DNA of 51,523 bases. Origin: Halalkalibacter akibai JCM 9157 (GTDB lineage Bacteria; Bacillota; Bacilli; Bacillales; Bacillaceae_D). The position numbers and the translations under genes were made by a program. How positions within the stretch are numbered: the first letter of the stretch is position 1; each line of letters opens with the position of its first letter. Shown in pieces: positions 34,672-43,558 of the stretch. Where the stretch lies: contig NZ_BAUV01000032.1 in the NCBI RefSeq assembly GCF_000513135.1, positions 1-51,523 on the forward strand. The letters are read 5' to 3'. The notes under the pieces were generated by a model, which worked only from the letters and a program-made list of their open reading frames with translations, searched no databases and was not told the DNA's origin.

Positions 34672-35604
34672 ATGTTACAAGATGTCGCAGCGATCTTACC
34701 AGAAACCATAAAAATCGTTATTAAAAAAATAGAACCAATTATTCTAGAAAAAACCGAAGAAATCCGCCTACGTGTTGGTCGACCTCTTGAAATCATAGCA
34801 GGAGGAACACCTTATTATCCACATGTTAATCAACGTCACTATATAGTCCAGGCAGAAGAAGCAAAATTTTTACTTAACCAATTAAGCCAATACTCGATGT
34901 ATGCCTTTGAAGAAGAGTTACGACGTGGATTTATCACGGTTAAAGGAGGTCACCGAGTAGGATTAGCTGGTAAAGTTGTTCTAGACCGAGGACAAGTTAA
35001 GACGTTAAGAGATATTAGTTCATTTAATATCCGAATTGCTAGGCAAACAATTGGTGTGGCCGAAAGCCTCATCTCGCAATTATATGATCGAAAATGGTTA
35101 AACACCCTTTTTATTGGGCCTCCACAAACTGGTAAAACAACCATGTTACGTGACGTAGCGAGGTTAATCAGTCAAGGTATGCCAAGCAAAAATATTGCAC
35201 CATTGAAAGTAGGAATCGTTGATGAGAGATCAGAAATAGCTGCATGTATGAAAGGAATTCCTCAACTTGAACTCGGCCCAAGAGTTGATGTACTAGATGG
35301 TTGTCCGAAGGCTGAAGGAATGATGATGCTCATCCGTTCAATGAGCCCTGATGTGATTATCGTCGATGAAATCGGGAGAGAAGAGGACGTAATTGCTGTT
35401 CAAGAAGCTCTTCATGCAGGTGTAAAGGTGATGACAACAGCTCATGGTTACTCTGTAGAAGACATAGAAAAGCGTCCTGCTCTTAAATCATTACTTGATA
35501 TAGAGGCATTCGAACGTTGTGTTGAATTAACAAGAACAAGTCGAGCTGGAGTAATTAGAAGAATTCGAAATCAACAAAGGAGAGACGTGGTGATTGCGAA
35601 GTGA
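34672..35604 (+). CDS. spoIIIAA: Stage III sporulation ATPase SpoIIIAA
   Basis: A 310-residue secretion-type ATPase of the SpoIIIA-SpoIIQ channel. Walker A IGPPQTGKTT (148-157), Walker B DVIIVDEIG (about 229-237) and conserved EIAAC loop. It powers the mother cell side of the feeding-tube complex. AAGGAGGGTAGG precedes the ATG. It overlaps spoIIIAB by 4 bp (expected from SpoIIIA transcription by sigma-E; the promoter was not read here). Confidence 0.97.
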   Translation: MLQDVAAILPETIKIVIKKIEPIILEKTEEIRLRVGRPLEIIAGGTPYYPHVNQRHYIVQAEEAKFLLNQLSQYSMYAFEEELRRGFITVKGGHRVGLAGKVVLDRGQVKTLRDISSFNIRIARQTIGVAESLISQLYDRKWLNTLFIGPPQTGKTTMLRDVARLISQGMPSKNIAPLKVGIVDERSEIAACMKGIPQLELGPRVDVLDGCPKAEGMMMLIRSMSPDVIIVDEIGREEDVIAVQEALHAGVKVMTTAHGYSVEDIEKRPALKSLLDIEAFERCVELTRTSRAGVIRRIRNQQRRDVVIAK

Positions 35605-36113
35605 AACTAATTGGCGCGGTAATCATTATTCTTGTTACGACCTGGATTGGTTTTGAATTGGCCAAGAGATTAAGTGAACGACCAAGACAACTAAGACAAT
35701 TGAAGGTCGCGATCCAATCATTAGAAGCTGAAATTATGTATGGTCTAACTCCATTAGCTGAAGCAAGTGATCATATTGCTAAACAAATGCCAAAACCAAT
35801 TTCTTACTTTTTTGAACACTTTGCTGATCGTTTAATTCATAAACAAGAAACCGCGTTTGAAGCTTGGGAGGAAAGCTTGAAGGAAACATGGCATTTAACC
35901 TCGATGCTTGAAAGTGAACGAGAAGTCATGATGCAATTTGGATCAACGTTAGGTCAACATGATCGAGAGCAGCAACAAAAGCAAATTAAATTAACACTCT
36001 CACATCTAGAACGTGAAGAAAGTGAAGCGAAAGATCGTCAGCATCGCTATGAGCGCATGATAAAGAGTTTAGGTTTTCTTACAGGTTTGCTAATTGTCAT
36101 TTTAATGCTGTAG
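35601..36113 (+). CDS. spoIIIAB: SpoIIIAB
   Basis: A 170-residue protein: an N-terminal membrane helix (about 2-17), a helical cytoplasmic body (GspF-like) and a C-terminal membrane helix (about 152-170), as in SpoIIIAB. It interacts with SpoIIIAA in secretion-system-like logic. GTG 35601 overlaps the spoIIIAA stop. No unusual features. Confidence 0.95.
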   Translation: MKLIGAVIIILVTTWIGFELAKRLSERPRQLRQLKVAIQSLEAEIMYGLTPLAEASDHIAKQMPKPISYFFEHFADRLIHKQETAFEAWEESLKETWHLTSMLESEREVMMQFGSTLGQHDREQQQKQIKLTLSHLEREESEAKDRQHRYERMIKSLGFLTGLLIVILML

Positions 36114-36135
36114 GCAAGTAGGAGGAGGAGAGGTC

Positions 36136-36342
36136 GTGGTGTACGATGTTAACACCATTTTTCAAATAGCAGGGATTGGAATAGTTGTAGCAATGATTCA
36201 TACAGTCTTGAAACAAATGGGGAAGGAAGACTGGGCACATTGGGTTACATTAATTGGTTTTGTGGTCGTCTTATATATGGTTGCGACAATCGTTGATGAT
36301 CTTTTCCAGAAAATAAAAGGGGTCTTCCTTTTTCAAGGGTAA
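36136..36342 (+). CDS. spoIIIAC: SpoIIIAC
   Basis: A 68-residue membrane protein with two helices (about 7-26 and 34-58), matching SpoIIIAC. AGGAGGAGAGG lies 9 bases before a GTG start (36136). It occupies its usual place between spoIIIAB and spoIIIAD. Confidence 0.94.
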   Translation: MVYDVNTIFQIAGIGIVVAMIHTVLKQMGKEDWAHWVTLIGFVVVLYMVATIVDDLFQKIKGVFLFQG

Positions 36343-36356
36343 AGGGGTGAGTTGCG

Positions 36357-36746
36357 ATTGATATTATACAAATTGTCGGGTTAGGGCTCATCGCAACCTT
36401 CCTAGCCTTGGTCGTCAAAGAACAAAAGCCGCTATTTGCTTTTATGTTAACTGTATTTGTAGGAATTTTAATTTTTCTATTTTTAATAGATGAAATTGCT
36501 AAAGTTATTCAAATGCTTGAGGGAATAGCTGAACAAGCCAATATGAACATGATGTATTTACAGACCATTCTAAAGATAATCGGAATTGCTTATATAGCAG
36601 AGTTTGGAGCTCAAATTGCTAAAGATGCCGGACAAGCCGCTATTGCATCAAAAATAGAACTTGCCGGAAAAATCCTGATCTTGGTCATGGCAATACCAAT
36701 CTTAACAGCCGTAATTGAAATGGTTCTCGCTCTTTTGCCGTCATAA
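36357..36746 (+). CDS. spoIIIAD: SpoIIIAD, unusual start
   Basis: A membrane protein with about four helices, matching SpoIIIAD (133 residues in B. subtilis). The coding frame runs from IDIIQIVGLGLIATF at 36357 onward, but no ATG, GTG or TTG opens it: the first usual start codon in frame is TTG 36408, which would delete the first helix. AAGGGGTGA (36342-36350) is correctly spaced for ATT 36357. With one more G (TTGGCGATTG instead of TTGCGATTG) a TTG start would be restored. Full-length product is 129 residues from ATT. Confidence 0.8.
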   Translation: MDIIQIVGLGLIATFLALVVKEQKPLFAFMLTVFVGILIFLFLIDEIAKVIQMLEGIAEQANMNMMYLQTILKIIGIAYIAEFGAQIAKDAGQAAIASKIELAGKILILVMAIPILTAVIEMVLALLPS

Positions 36747-36775
36747 GGAGAGAGAAAAAGGGAGGGACAAGCGTA

Positions 36776-37891
36776 ATGATACGGTTCATCGTCCAAATAC
36801 TGATCGTAGCTTCCGTCATGCTTATGTTTACACCTATCAGCTTAGCTGAAACTGAACCGTTGGACGAGCAGGGCTTCGTTGAAAGACAAATGGAACAACT
36901 TCAACTAGACGAGGTCAGGGCTTACTGGGAGGAGATTTCCACTGAGTACGGTGGCTTTTTACCCGAAAGTCAAAAAGGAACATTTATGGAATTTGTCCGA
37001 GGTGAGAAGCAATTTTCCATTAAGGAATGGGGAGTTGGGCTTCTACGATTCTTTCTACATGAACTACTTGTAAACGGGAAATTACTAGGTTCACTTATTT
37101 TATTAACTGTTTTTTGTATGATTTTACAGTCATTGCAGAATGCATTTGAACAACATACCGTTAGTAAAGTTGCTTATGCAATCACTTATATGGTGTTGAT
37201 GATCATCGCTTTAAATAGCTTTCATGTAGCTATTACATATGCTTCAGATGCTATAAATAGCATGATTCATTTTATGATTGCCCTTTTGCCTTTATTGCTT
37301 GCCATGATGGCTGCGATTGGGAATATCACATCCGCGGCACTTTTCCACCCATTAATTATCTTCTTAGTGAATACAAGTGGATTACTTATCCAACATGTAG
37401 TCTTGCCACTGTTGTTCTTATCAGCTGTACTAAGTATTGTATCGACTCTAACTGATCACTATAAAGTGACAAAACTAGCTAATTTTCTTAGAAATATTGC
37501 TGTCGGTACATTAGGGGTTTTTCTTACAGTGTTTCTTGGTGTTATTTCTGTTCAAGGGGCAGCGACAGCGGTGTCTGATGGAATTACGGTCAGAACAGCT
37601 AAATTCATTGCAGGGAATCTAGTCCCTGTAATTGGACGAATGTTCACTGATGCTGCAGATACAGTTTTATCAGCATCAGTACTATTGAAAAATACGATTG
37701 GAATAGCTGGTCTTGGGATACTTCTAATGCTTTGTGCTTTTCCGGCACTAAAGGTACTATCGTTAGCTATTATTTTTAATTTATCAGCTGCTGTACTTCA
37801 ACCATTAGGAGGAGGGCCGATCATCGAATGCCTTTCTATCATTGGCAAAGCGTCATCTTCGTTTTCGCAGCCATGGCAGTTGTCTGCTTAA
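36776..37891 (+). CDS. spoIIIAE: SpoIIIAE, C-terminus frameshifted
   Basis: A 371-residue frame with a signal peptide (about 1-24) and eight or so membrane helices, matching SpoIIIAE, the large multi-span subunit of the channel. The frame breaks at about 37849: after SIIGK it reads ASSSFSQPWQLSA and stops. In the next frame the expected family ending follows (VIFVFAAMAVVCLMFFLAIT, then VAAGNLSIMMR) and ends at TAG 37951-37953. One A is missing from the GGCAAAGCG run. Full family length (about 391) would be restored. Confidence 0.9.
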   Translation: MIRFIVQILIVASVMLMFTPISLAETEPLDEQGFVERQMEQLQLDEVRAYWEEISTEYGGFLPESQKGTFMEFVRGEKQFSIKEWGVGLLRFFLHELLVNGKLLGSLILLTVFCMILQSLQNAFEQHTVSKVAYAITYMVLMIIALNSFHVAITYASDAINSMIHFMIALLPLLLAMMAAIGNITSAALFHPLIIFLVNTSGLLIQHVVLPLLFLSAVLSIVSTLTDHYKVTKLANFLRNIAVGTLGVFLTVFLGVISVQGAATAVSDGITVRTAKFIAGNLVPVIGRMFTDAADTVLSASVLLKNTIGIAGLGILLMLCAFPALKVLSLAIIFNLSAAVLQPLGGGPIIECLSIIGKASSSFSQPWQLSA

Positions 37892-37950
37892 TGTTCTTCC
37901 TAGCTATAACCATCATGGTAGCCGCCGGAAACTTGTCAATCATGATGCGA

Positions 37951-37995
37951 TAGATTTTGCTAAAAAAGACGAACTTCCTTTTTTAGCAAAATCTA
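37951..37995 (+). repeat. Perfect 18-bp inverted repeat after spoIIIAE
   Basis: TAGATTTTGCTAAAAAAG (37951-37968) and its complement (37978-37995) enclose a 9-nt loop containing CGAACTT. It starts at the true spoIIIAE stop. The loop sequence is the same as in the two repeats that follow. A weak terminator or mRNA-stability hairpin is possible. Confidence 0.75.
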
Positions 37996-38007
37996 TGCAA
38001 TGAGCGA

Positions 38008-38087
38008 AACCGCTGCAAGATCTTAAGTCTCTTTGAGCGAACTTCTCAAAGAGACGAGCAGCGAGAGAAGCCATTGCCAGCATGTTC
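38008..38087 (+). repeat. Structured 80-bp repeat, copy 1, inside the spoIIIA operon
   Basis: Identical to 38143-38222. Contains outer stem CGCTGC/GCAGCG (38011-38016, 38058-38063) and inner perfect stem GTCTCTTTGAG/CTCAAAGAGAC (38027-38037, 38045-38055) with loop CGAACTT. No gene; transcribed with spoIIIA. Confidence 0.85.
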
Positions 38088-38142
38088 GCACAGAGTAGGG
38101 CCGAAGGAAACCTGAAACACCCCAACCAAAAGCAAGGGCTCC

Positions 38143-38222
38143 AACCGCTGCAAGATCTTAAGTCTCTTTGAGCGAACTTCTCAAAGAGACGAGCAGCGAG
38201 AGAAGCCATTGCCAGCATGTTC
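38143..38222 (+). repeat. Structured 80-bp repeat, copy 2
   Basis: All 80 bases agree with copy 1. The 55-bp spacer between them (38088-38142) is unlike either. Copy 2 ends 42 bp before the spoIIIAF start. Confidence 0.85.
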
Positions 38223-38263
38223 AACACTATAACTACTTCCCTTAAGAAAGGAGTAAATACCAA

Positions 38264-38977
38264 ATGGGCTTTTTAACAGAATGGCTAACAAATATCATTC
38301 TTTTAATTCTACTAGCGACAATTCTTGAGTTAATGTTGCCTAACTCTAATATGCAAAGATACGTCAAGATGGTTGTTGGGCTACTTTTACTAGTTGTAAT
38401 GCTACAACCACTATTAACGATTTTTACTGAAGACGTTGATGCATGGCTCTTTTCTGTAGCAAATCAAACTGAGCAAACAGAAAAAACAATAAATGATCAA
38501 ATAAATTTGCAAAAAAGAGAAATAGAGTTGGGACAACGTGCATATCATTTAGAACAGGTGGCTGTCCAACTGGAGAGACAAGTGGCAGAAGCATTGGTGG
38601 ATCAGCATCAGCTGAAAATCAAGCATGTTGCTATTGAACCTGATGAAGAATTTGAACAACTTCTAATAGAAGATCAAGCATTGGATGCCATTAAAGCCAT
38701 TCATGTTCACGTTCAATCATCAGAAGCATTACCTGTTGAACAAGAAAGGTCAAACGAGATTTCATCAGTCCAAGTTGTTCATATTGATACTTCCAAGCCA
38801 TTAACGATGGACGATGAGATTGATGAAACGAGTAGCGACCTGAAACAAGTTCAACAATTTCTCTCAGAAAATTGGTACATCCCGAAAGAAAAGATTTTAC
38901 TAGCTTGGGAAGGGGGAAAAGAGCAGAATGAATCGCGACGAACAGAAGGATCAACAATGGCTACAGAATTTATTTAA
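38264..38977 (+). CDS. spoIIIAF: SpoIIIAF
   Basis: A 237-residue protein with two N-terminal membrane helices (about 7-24 and 32-52) and a coiled, soluble domain, matching SpoIIIAF, a ring-forming subunit. AAGGAGTAA precedes the ATG. The conserved tail PKEKILLAWEGGK is followed by 17 extra residues that overlap spoIIIAG by 50 bp. One more G in the GGGGG run at about 38912-38916 would put a TGA right at the spoIIIAG ATG, the usual coupling; this is a possible missing base. Confidence 0.9.
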   Translation: MGFLTEWLTNIILLILLATILELMLPNSNMQRYVKMVVGLLLLVVMLQPLLTIFTEDVDAWLFSVANQTEQTEKTINDQINLQKREIELGQRAYHLEQVAVQLERQVAEALVDQHQLKIKHVAIEPDEEFEQLLIEDQALDAIKAIHVHVQSSEALPVEQERSNEISSVQVVHIDTSKPLTMDDEIDETSSDLKQVQQFLSENWYIPKEKILLAWEGGKEQNESRRTEGSTMATEFI

Positions 38978-39593
38978 GAAGTCAGGTGGTGGCAAAAAAA
39001 AGAAATTGCCGCTCCACTATATTTTGCTTCTTGGATGTGTAGGTCTTGCGCTCATGATTACGGGCAACCTTCTGACCAATCCAGCAGGAGATGAAGAACA
39101 ATCCTTACCCGTCTTTAATGAAGAACAGGAAGACGATGAGCCAGTATTTAAACGAAGTTCATCCGTAGAACCTAACTCAATGCAAGACTATGAAATGCGC
39201 TATGAAAATCAGTTGAAAGAGATACTAGAGCAAATGGTAGGTATTTCAGACGTGTCAGTTATGGTTAACCTAGCCGAGACTGAGCGAAATGTCTATGAAC
39301 GAAATGTAAACGAAAAGCAGCAAAATACGGATGAAACCGACCGAGAAGGTGGAACTAGAAAAGTAGAAGACCTCTCTCGTGATGAGCAAATTGTGATTAC
39401 CCGAAATGGCGATAAAGAAGTTCCGATTCTAGTACAAACGGAGAAACCAACTATCCGGGGAGTACTAGTAGTTGCTAAAGGGGTAGAGAACGCTCAAGTA
39501 AAAAGTTGGGTGATTGAAGCAGTAAGTCGTGGACTTGATGTACCAACACATAGAGTTTCGGTTATGCCGAAGAAAACTAAGGAGGATTTATAA
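38928..39593 (+). CDS. spoIIIAG: SpoIIIAG
   Basis: A 221-residue protein: a basic, helical cytoplasmic lead, one membrane helix (about 31-48), then a ring-building domain (RBM fold) with an acidic linker, as in SpoIIIAG, which forms the large mother-cell ring of the channel. GAAGGGGGAAAAG precedes the ATG. It overlaps the spoIIIAH start by one base (TAATG). Confidence 0.95.
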   Translation: MNRDEQKDQQWLQNLFKKSGGGKKKKLPLHYILLLGCVGLALMITGNLLTNPAGDEEQSLPVFNEEQEDDEPVFKRSSSVEPNSMQDYEMRYENQLKEILEQMVGISDVSVMVNLAETERNVYERNVNEKQQNTDETDREGGTRKVEDLSRDEQIVITRNGDKEVPILVQTEKPTIRGVLVVAKGVENAQVKSWVIEAVSRGLDVPTHRVSVMPKKTKEDL

Positions 39594-40201
39594 TGGTATT
39601 GAAAAAACAAACAGTTTGGTTATTAACAATGTTGAGTTTAATTATTGTCTTGTCAGTGTATTACGTTACTTCTCCAACCGTGCCTGGTGGAGATGAGATT
39701 GCTTTTGTTGACGAGGGTGAAGAACAACAAGAATCAGATATTAATATCGAAGAACTACTGGAAGGGGATGCGAATGAAGTAGTTGTGAACATCTCTGAAG
39801 AGTTTGACGAAGCTGATGAAACAGACGGAATGATTTCTGCTATTTCTACGAATGAAGCTTTTACAACAATTCGCATGGAACTGCAAGCATCAAGAGATAG
39901 AATGGCTGAAGAATTTACAAATATCAGAGCATCTGCTGACGCATCAGCTGAAGAAAAAGTAGAGGCTCATGAAAGAAGCATGGAATTACAACGTTTAGCT
40001 CAAAAAGAATCACAACTTGAAACATTAATTGTAGCTAAAGGATTCTCAGATGCCCTAGTTTTAGCAGAAGATAATAAAGTACGTGTTATTGTTCAAACAG
40101 ATGAGTTAACAGCTGCACAGGCAACTGAAATTTTAAACTTAACACACACGCATTTAGGAGCAAATTCTGAAGTTACTGTTGCACACCAAGCAACGAAATA
40201 A
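39593..40201 (+). CDS. spoIIIAH: SpoIIIAH
   Basis: A 202-residue protein with one N-terminal membrane helix (about 7-25), an acidic linker and a C-terminal RBM domain, matching SpoIIIAH, which binds SpoIIQ across the intermembrane space to hold the channel together. AAGGAGG lies 6 bases before the ATG. Last gene of the operon. Confidence 0.96.
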   Translation: MVLKKQTVWLLTMLSLIIVLSVYYVTSPTVPGGDEIAFVDEGEEQQESDINIEELLEGDANEVVVNISEEFDEADETDGMISAISTNEAFTTIRMELQASRDRMAEEFTNIRASADASAEEKVEAHERSMELQRLAQKESQLETLIVAKGFSDALVLAEDNKVRVIVQTDELTAAQATEILNLTHTHLGANSEVTVAHQATK

Positions 40202-40208
40202 ATAAGAT

Positions 40209-40238
40209 AAAGCCGCCAAAACAGGCGGCTTTATATTT
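40209..40238 (+). terminator. Terminator of the spoIIIA operon
   Basis: AAAGCCGCC/GGCGGCTTT with loop AAAACA, followed by ATATTTT. Confidence 0.88.
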
Positions 40239-40398
40239 TAATAACGGTGAGTCAAGCTTTGTTAGTAAGTACTTTATAATTATTTTGACCAAATTCTGCG
40301 GCAAAACTTCTGAAAAAAGGAATTCTTCCAAAAGGATGCAACTCATGATTTGACTATGATATAATACGCAAAGTAACAAATGATGAGGAGCGATAAAA

Positions 40399-40776
40399 AT
40401 GGAATGGAATGATTTAACAGAAGGTGCAAAAGCGGTTCTAGAACAAACGCGCAATATAAAAAATGACAACATTCAAATAGTAGAATTTGAAATTGGTTTC
40501 GAACAGCAACTAGAAGATGACGATCAAGGTACATATAAAGTTTCAATTCAAGAAGAAGATTATCAAAGCTTGAAGCGCTATACGAAGGAAAACGAGTATG
40601 GCGATAAATTTCATATGGCACGTAACAAAGATATTGTGAAAATTATTCTATTAGAAAACGGTAAGATTCCAGACAACCTATCTGAATTTCCTGTTTTCAG
40701 ACAATATAAAAAAGAAGCACTAGTAAAAACAGAAGTTGAGGACGTAACTGCTGCTCCTGCTTCTTCAGAAGAATAA
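40399..40776 (+). CDS. Hypothetical acidic protein between spoIIIAH and accB
   Basis: A 125-residue soluble, acidic protein (MEWNDLTEGAKAVLEQ, later SLKRYTKENEYGDKF, acidic alanine-rich tail). I do not recognise the family; B. subtilis has no gene here. TGAGGAGCG precedes the ATG, and TATAAT (about 40360) stands 40 bp upstream. It has its own terminator, so it is a single-gene unit. Its fixed place by accB in related genomes could not be checked. Confidence 0.75.
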   Translation: MEWNDLTEGAKAVLEQTRNIKNDNIQIVEFEIGFEQQLEDDDQGTYKVSIQEEDYQSLKRYTKENEYGDKFHMARNKDIVKIILLENGKIPDNLSEFPVFRQYKKEALVKTEVEDVTAAPASSEE

Positions 40777-40780
40777 TAAT

Positions 40781-40849
40781 GGAAGGCTGACTTCAAGATC
40801 TTACCGTTACGATGTCAAACGGATTTCTAATAGAGTCAGCCTTTTATTT
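40781..40849 (+). terminator. Terminator before accB
   Basis: AAGGCTGACT and GAGTCAGCCTT pair across a loop of about 45 nt, followed by TTATTTTT. Confidence 0.7.
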
Positions 40850-40979
40850 TTCGTGATGAACAAAGAAGGGATCATGTCCTCTTTGTCGAAATCATTATGT
40901 TATAATAACGTAAAACAACAATTTATTAGACCTTAGTCATATTCTATGCTTAGGGGAGAATGAGGGAGTGTAAAGAAAT

Positions 40980-41477
40980 ATGTTAAAAGTACAAGAGTTG
41001 AAAGAATTAATTAAAGCATTAGACGCATCAAGTATTGATGAATTAAAGTTTGAACAAGATGGGACTAAACTTGTTTTGAAAAAGCAAGTTGCACCTGCAC
41101 CTTCAGTGGAAAAGGTAGTTGAGGTGACAAGAGAGGCAGCACCTGTGCCCGCTCCAGTGGCTATTCCAAGAGAAGAAAAAGCAGTAGCTCCAGCAGCTGT
41201 AGAAGTTGAGCAAGCATCAAGTACAAGTAATTCAAATTTACATACAATAACATCACCAATGGTAGGAACTTTTTATGCAGCCCCATCACCTGATGCAGAT
41301 CCATACGTAAAAACAGGCGCTAAAGTTTCAACAGAATCTGTTGTGTGTATAGTTGAAGCAATGAAACTAATGAATGAGATCGAAGCAGAAGTTAAAGGAA
41401 CAATTGTTGAAGTTCTTGCTGAGAACGGTGAACTTGTTGAATATGGACAACCATTATTTGTAGTAGAGCTTGTCTAG
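40980..41477 (+). CDS. accB: Biotin carboxyl carrier protein of acetyl-CoA carboxylase
   Basis: A 165-residue BCCP. The N-terminal domain (1-36) leads via an Ala/Pro/Val linker to the biotinyl domain (about 88-165). Lys129 in VEAMKLMNE carries biotin. It delivers carboxybiotin to the carboxyltransferase for malonyl-CoA. Weak upstream site (AGGGAGTG) before ATG 40980; 15 bp before accC, with which it is cotranscribed. Confidence 0.97.
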   Translation: MLKVQELKELIKALDASSIDELKFEQDGTKLVLKKQVAPAPSVEKVVEVTREAAPVPAPVAIPREEKAVAPAAVEVEQASSTSNSNLHTITSPMVGTFYAAPSPDADPYVKTGAKVSTESVVCIVEAMKLMNEIEAEVKGTIVEVLAENGELVEYGQPLFVVELV

Positions 41478-41492
41478 TATAGGAGAGATACG

Positions 41493-42854
41493 ATGATAAA
41501 AAAGGTTTTAATAGCTAATCGTGGGGAAATTGCAGTTCGAATTATTCGTGCTTGTCGAGAGCTAGATATAGAAACAGTAGCAGTGTACTCCGAGGCAGAT
41601 AAGGATTCATTACATGTACGCTTAGCTGATGAAGCATATTGTATTGGACCAACAGCTTCGAATAAAAGTTATTTGAATGTCACTAACATTATGAGTGTGG
41701 CAACATTAACTGAGGTGGATGCGATACACCCAGGTTATGGTTTTCTAGCAGAAAATGCTGATTTTGCAGAAATTTGTGGAGCTTGTAACATTACATTTAT
41801 CGGTCCAAGTCCATACGCCATCAATCAAATGGGTACAAAAGATGTAGCAAGAAAAACGATGGCTGCTGCAGGTGTACCGATTGTTCCAGGTTCTAAAGGG
41901 ATTGTGGAAAGTGTTGAAGCCGGTCTTGCTGTAGCCGAAGAAATTGGCTTTCCTGTTATTATTAAGGCCACTGCTGGTGGGGGTGGTAAGGGAATTCGTG
42001 TAGCTCGCAATGCAGAGGAGCTTCAAAAAGGAATGAATATCACCCAACAAGAGGCGGCAACTGCGTTTGGAAATCCAGGAGTCTATATTGAAAAGTATAT
42101 AGAGGATTTTAGACATGTCGAGATCCAAGTTCTTGCGGATAATCACGGTAATGTAATCCATCTTGGTGAGCGCGATTGTAGTATTCAAAGAAGACTACAA
42201 AAATTACTTGAAGAAACACCTTCACCTGCTATCTCGGATGAAACGAGAAATGAAATGGGAACAGCTGCTGTTAATGCAGCGAAAGCTGTTGATTATTCTG
42301 GAGCTGGGACTGTAGAATTCATTTACGATCATATTAATGGTAATTTTTATTTTATGGAAATGAATACAAGGATTCAAGTAGAGCATCCTGTTACAGAAAT
42401 GGTAACGGGGATTGATTTAATTAAAGAACAAATTCGTGTGGCGAGTGGAGAAGTTTTATCCCTCACACAAGAAGATGTTACATTCCAAGGTTGGTCTATT
42501 GAATGTAGAATAAATGCTGAAAATCCATCTAAAAATTTCATGCCTTCTCCAGGAAAGATCACAAACTACTTAGCGCCAGGTGGACTCGGGGTGCGAGTTG
42601 ATTCAGCTGTTTATCCCGGTTATGTGATTTCTCCTTTTTATGATTCTATGGTTGCAAAAGTAATTACGCATGGAGCGACTCGTGCAGAAGCTGTTGCTAA
42701 AATGAAACGTGCACTTGAGGAATTTGAAATTGAAGGGGTAGAAACAACGATTCCGTTCCATTTACGCCTTTTAAGTCATGAAACATTTGTCTCAGGTGAT
42801 TTTAATACAAAGTTCTTAGAGCAACACGATGTTATGTCTGTAAAACTTAAATAA
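41493..42854 (+). CDS. accC: Biotin carboxylase subunit of acetyl-CoA carboxylase
   Basis: A 453-residue ATP-grasp enzyme that carboxylates biotin on BCCP using bicarbonate and ATP. N-terminal biotin carboxylase domain ([15 protein letters not shown]), ATP loop [14 protein letters not shown], catalytic [16 protein letters not shown]-terminal barrel. AGGAGAGATA precedes the ATG. Standard length. Confidence 0.98.
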   Translation: MIKKVLIANRGEIAVRIIRACRELDIETVAVYSEADKDSLHVRLADEAYCIGPTASNKSYLNVTNIMSVATLTEVDAIHPGYGFLAENADFAEICGACNITFIGPSPYAINQMGTKDVARKTMAAAGVPIVPGSKGIVESVEAGLAVAEEIGFPVIIKATAGGGGKGIRVARNAEELQKGMNITQQEAATAFGNPGVYIEKYIEDFRHVEIQVLADNHGNVIHLGERDCSIQRRLQKLLEETPSPAISDETRNEMGTAAVNAAKAVDYSGAGTVEFIYDHINGNFYFMEMNTRIQVEHPVTEMVTGIDLIKEQIRVASGEVLSLTQEDVTFQGWSIECRINAENPSKNFMPSPGKITNYLAPGGLGVRVDSAVYPGYVISPFYDSMVAKVITHGATRAEAVAKMKRALEEFEIEGVETTIPFHLRLLSHETFVSGDFNTKFLEQHDVMSVKLK

Positions 42855-42870
42855 TTAGGAGGGACTTAGT

Positions 42871-43269
42871 ATGAATGAGAACCACATTCTAGAACTAGAA
42901 GAGCAAAAATCCGAATTAGGAAAAGTTGAAATTTCTCCAGAAGTAATTGAGGTAATAGCAGGTATTGCAGCCTCTGAAGTAGACGGTGTAGCGACTATGC
43001 GTGGTAATTTCGCTACTGGGGTAGCCGAGAAACTAGGGCGAAAAAACCATGGTAAAGGTGTAAAGGTTGAATTAGCTGAAGATGGAATCACAGTAGACGT
43101 TTCAGTTGTCATAACATACGGTGTTGCTGTTCCTGAGGTAGCTAATCTAATCCAATCTAATATCAAACAAGCGTTGCAAACGATGACGGCAATCGAATTG
43201 CAAGCAATCAACGTACATGTTGTTGGTGTGCAATTTGAATCGAATGAAGCAGTTGAAGAGGAAAATTAA
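42871..43269 (+). CDS. yqhY: Asp23/Gls24 family envelope stress protein YqhY
   Basis: A 132-residue Asp23/Gls24-like protein: GKVEISPEVIEVIAGIAASEV and VDVSVVITYGVAVPEVANLIQ are typical. In B. subtilis YqhY follows accC and helps tune acetyl-CoA carboxylase/lipid synthesis. It starts 16 bp after accC, AGGAGGG in between, and is followed by a terminator. Confidence 0.95.
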   Translation: MNENHILELEEQKSELGKVEISPEVIEVIAGIAASEVDGVATMRGNFATGVAEKLGRKNHGKGVKVELAEDGITVDVSVVITYGVAVPEVANLIQSNIKQALQTMTAIELQAINVHVVGVQFESNEAVEEEN

Positions 43270-43278
43270 AATTTTTTA

Positions 43279-43312
43279 GGACAGTTGGGGAAATCCTCGA
43301 CTGTCTTTTTCA
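43279..43312 (+). terminator. Terminator of the accB-accC-yqhY operon
   Basis: GACAGTTGGGG/CCTCGACTGTC (eleven pairs with two G-T) with loop AAAT, followed by TTTTTCATATTTTT. Confidence 0.88.
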
Positions 43313-43463
43313 TATTTTTGGTTATAATAAAAAGGAGACAACAAAAAAAGGGATAGCTACTAATAATAGGTGTTTTGAATTTAGATGCAATTGATGTCTT
43401 TTAATCGTCTTAAAGTCAGATTAATATCACAGAAAGCGAAAGATCATCAACTATTATGCTAAA

Positions 43464-43493
43464 TTGTTCTGTTTTAGTAAAGCGTGTTATGCT
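43464..43493 (+). promoter_or_regulatory. Probable promoter of the nusB-dxs operon
   Basis: TTGTTC, 18-bp spacer, TATGCT, about 65 bp before nusB. It is weak but the only fair match in the 290-bp gap after the acc terminator, which holds no gene. Confidence 0.4.
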
Positions 43494-43558
43494 ATTATCA
43501 ACATATTACATGCTAGACTAACATAATCCATATGCAAAAGCTTAAAGGAGTTTAACAA

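Noticed and set aside
37940-38263. 107-residue frame on the - strand with a repeated peptide
   Set aside because: The peptide repeat only reflects the two identical 80-bp DNA repeats; no ribosome binding site and no family match.
40920-40950. FapR operator ahead of accB
   Set aside because: ATTAGACCTTAGTCATAT is only a loose match to the FapR site, and the accBC operon of B. subtilis is not a FapR target.
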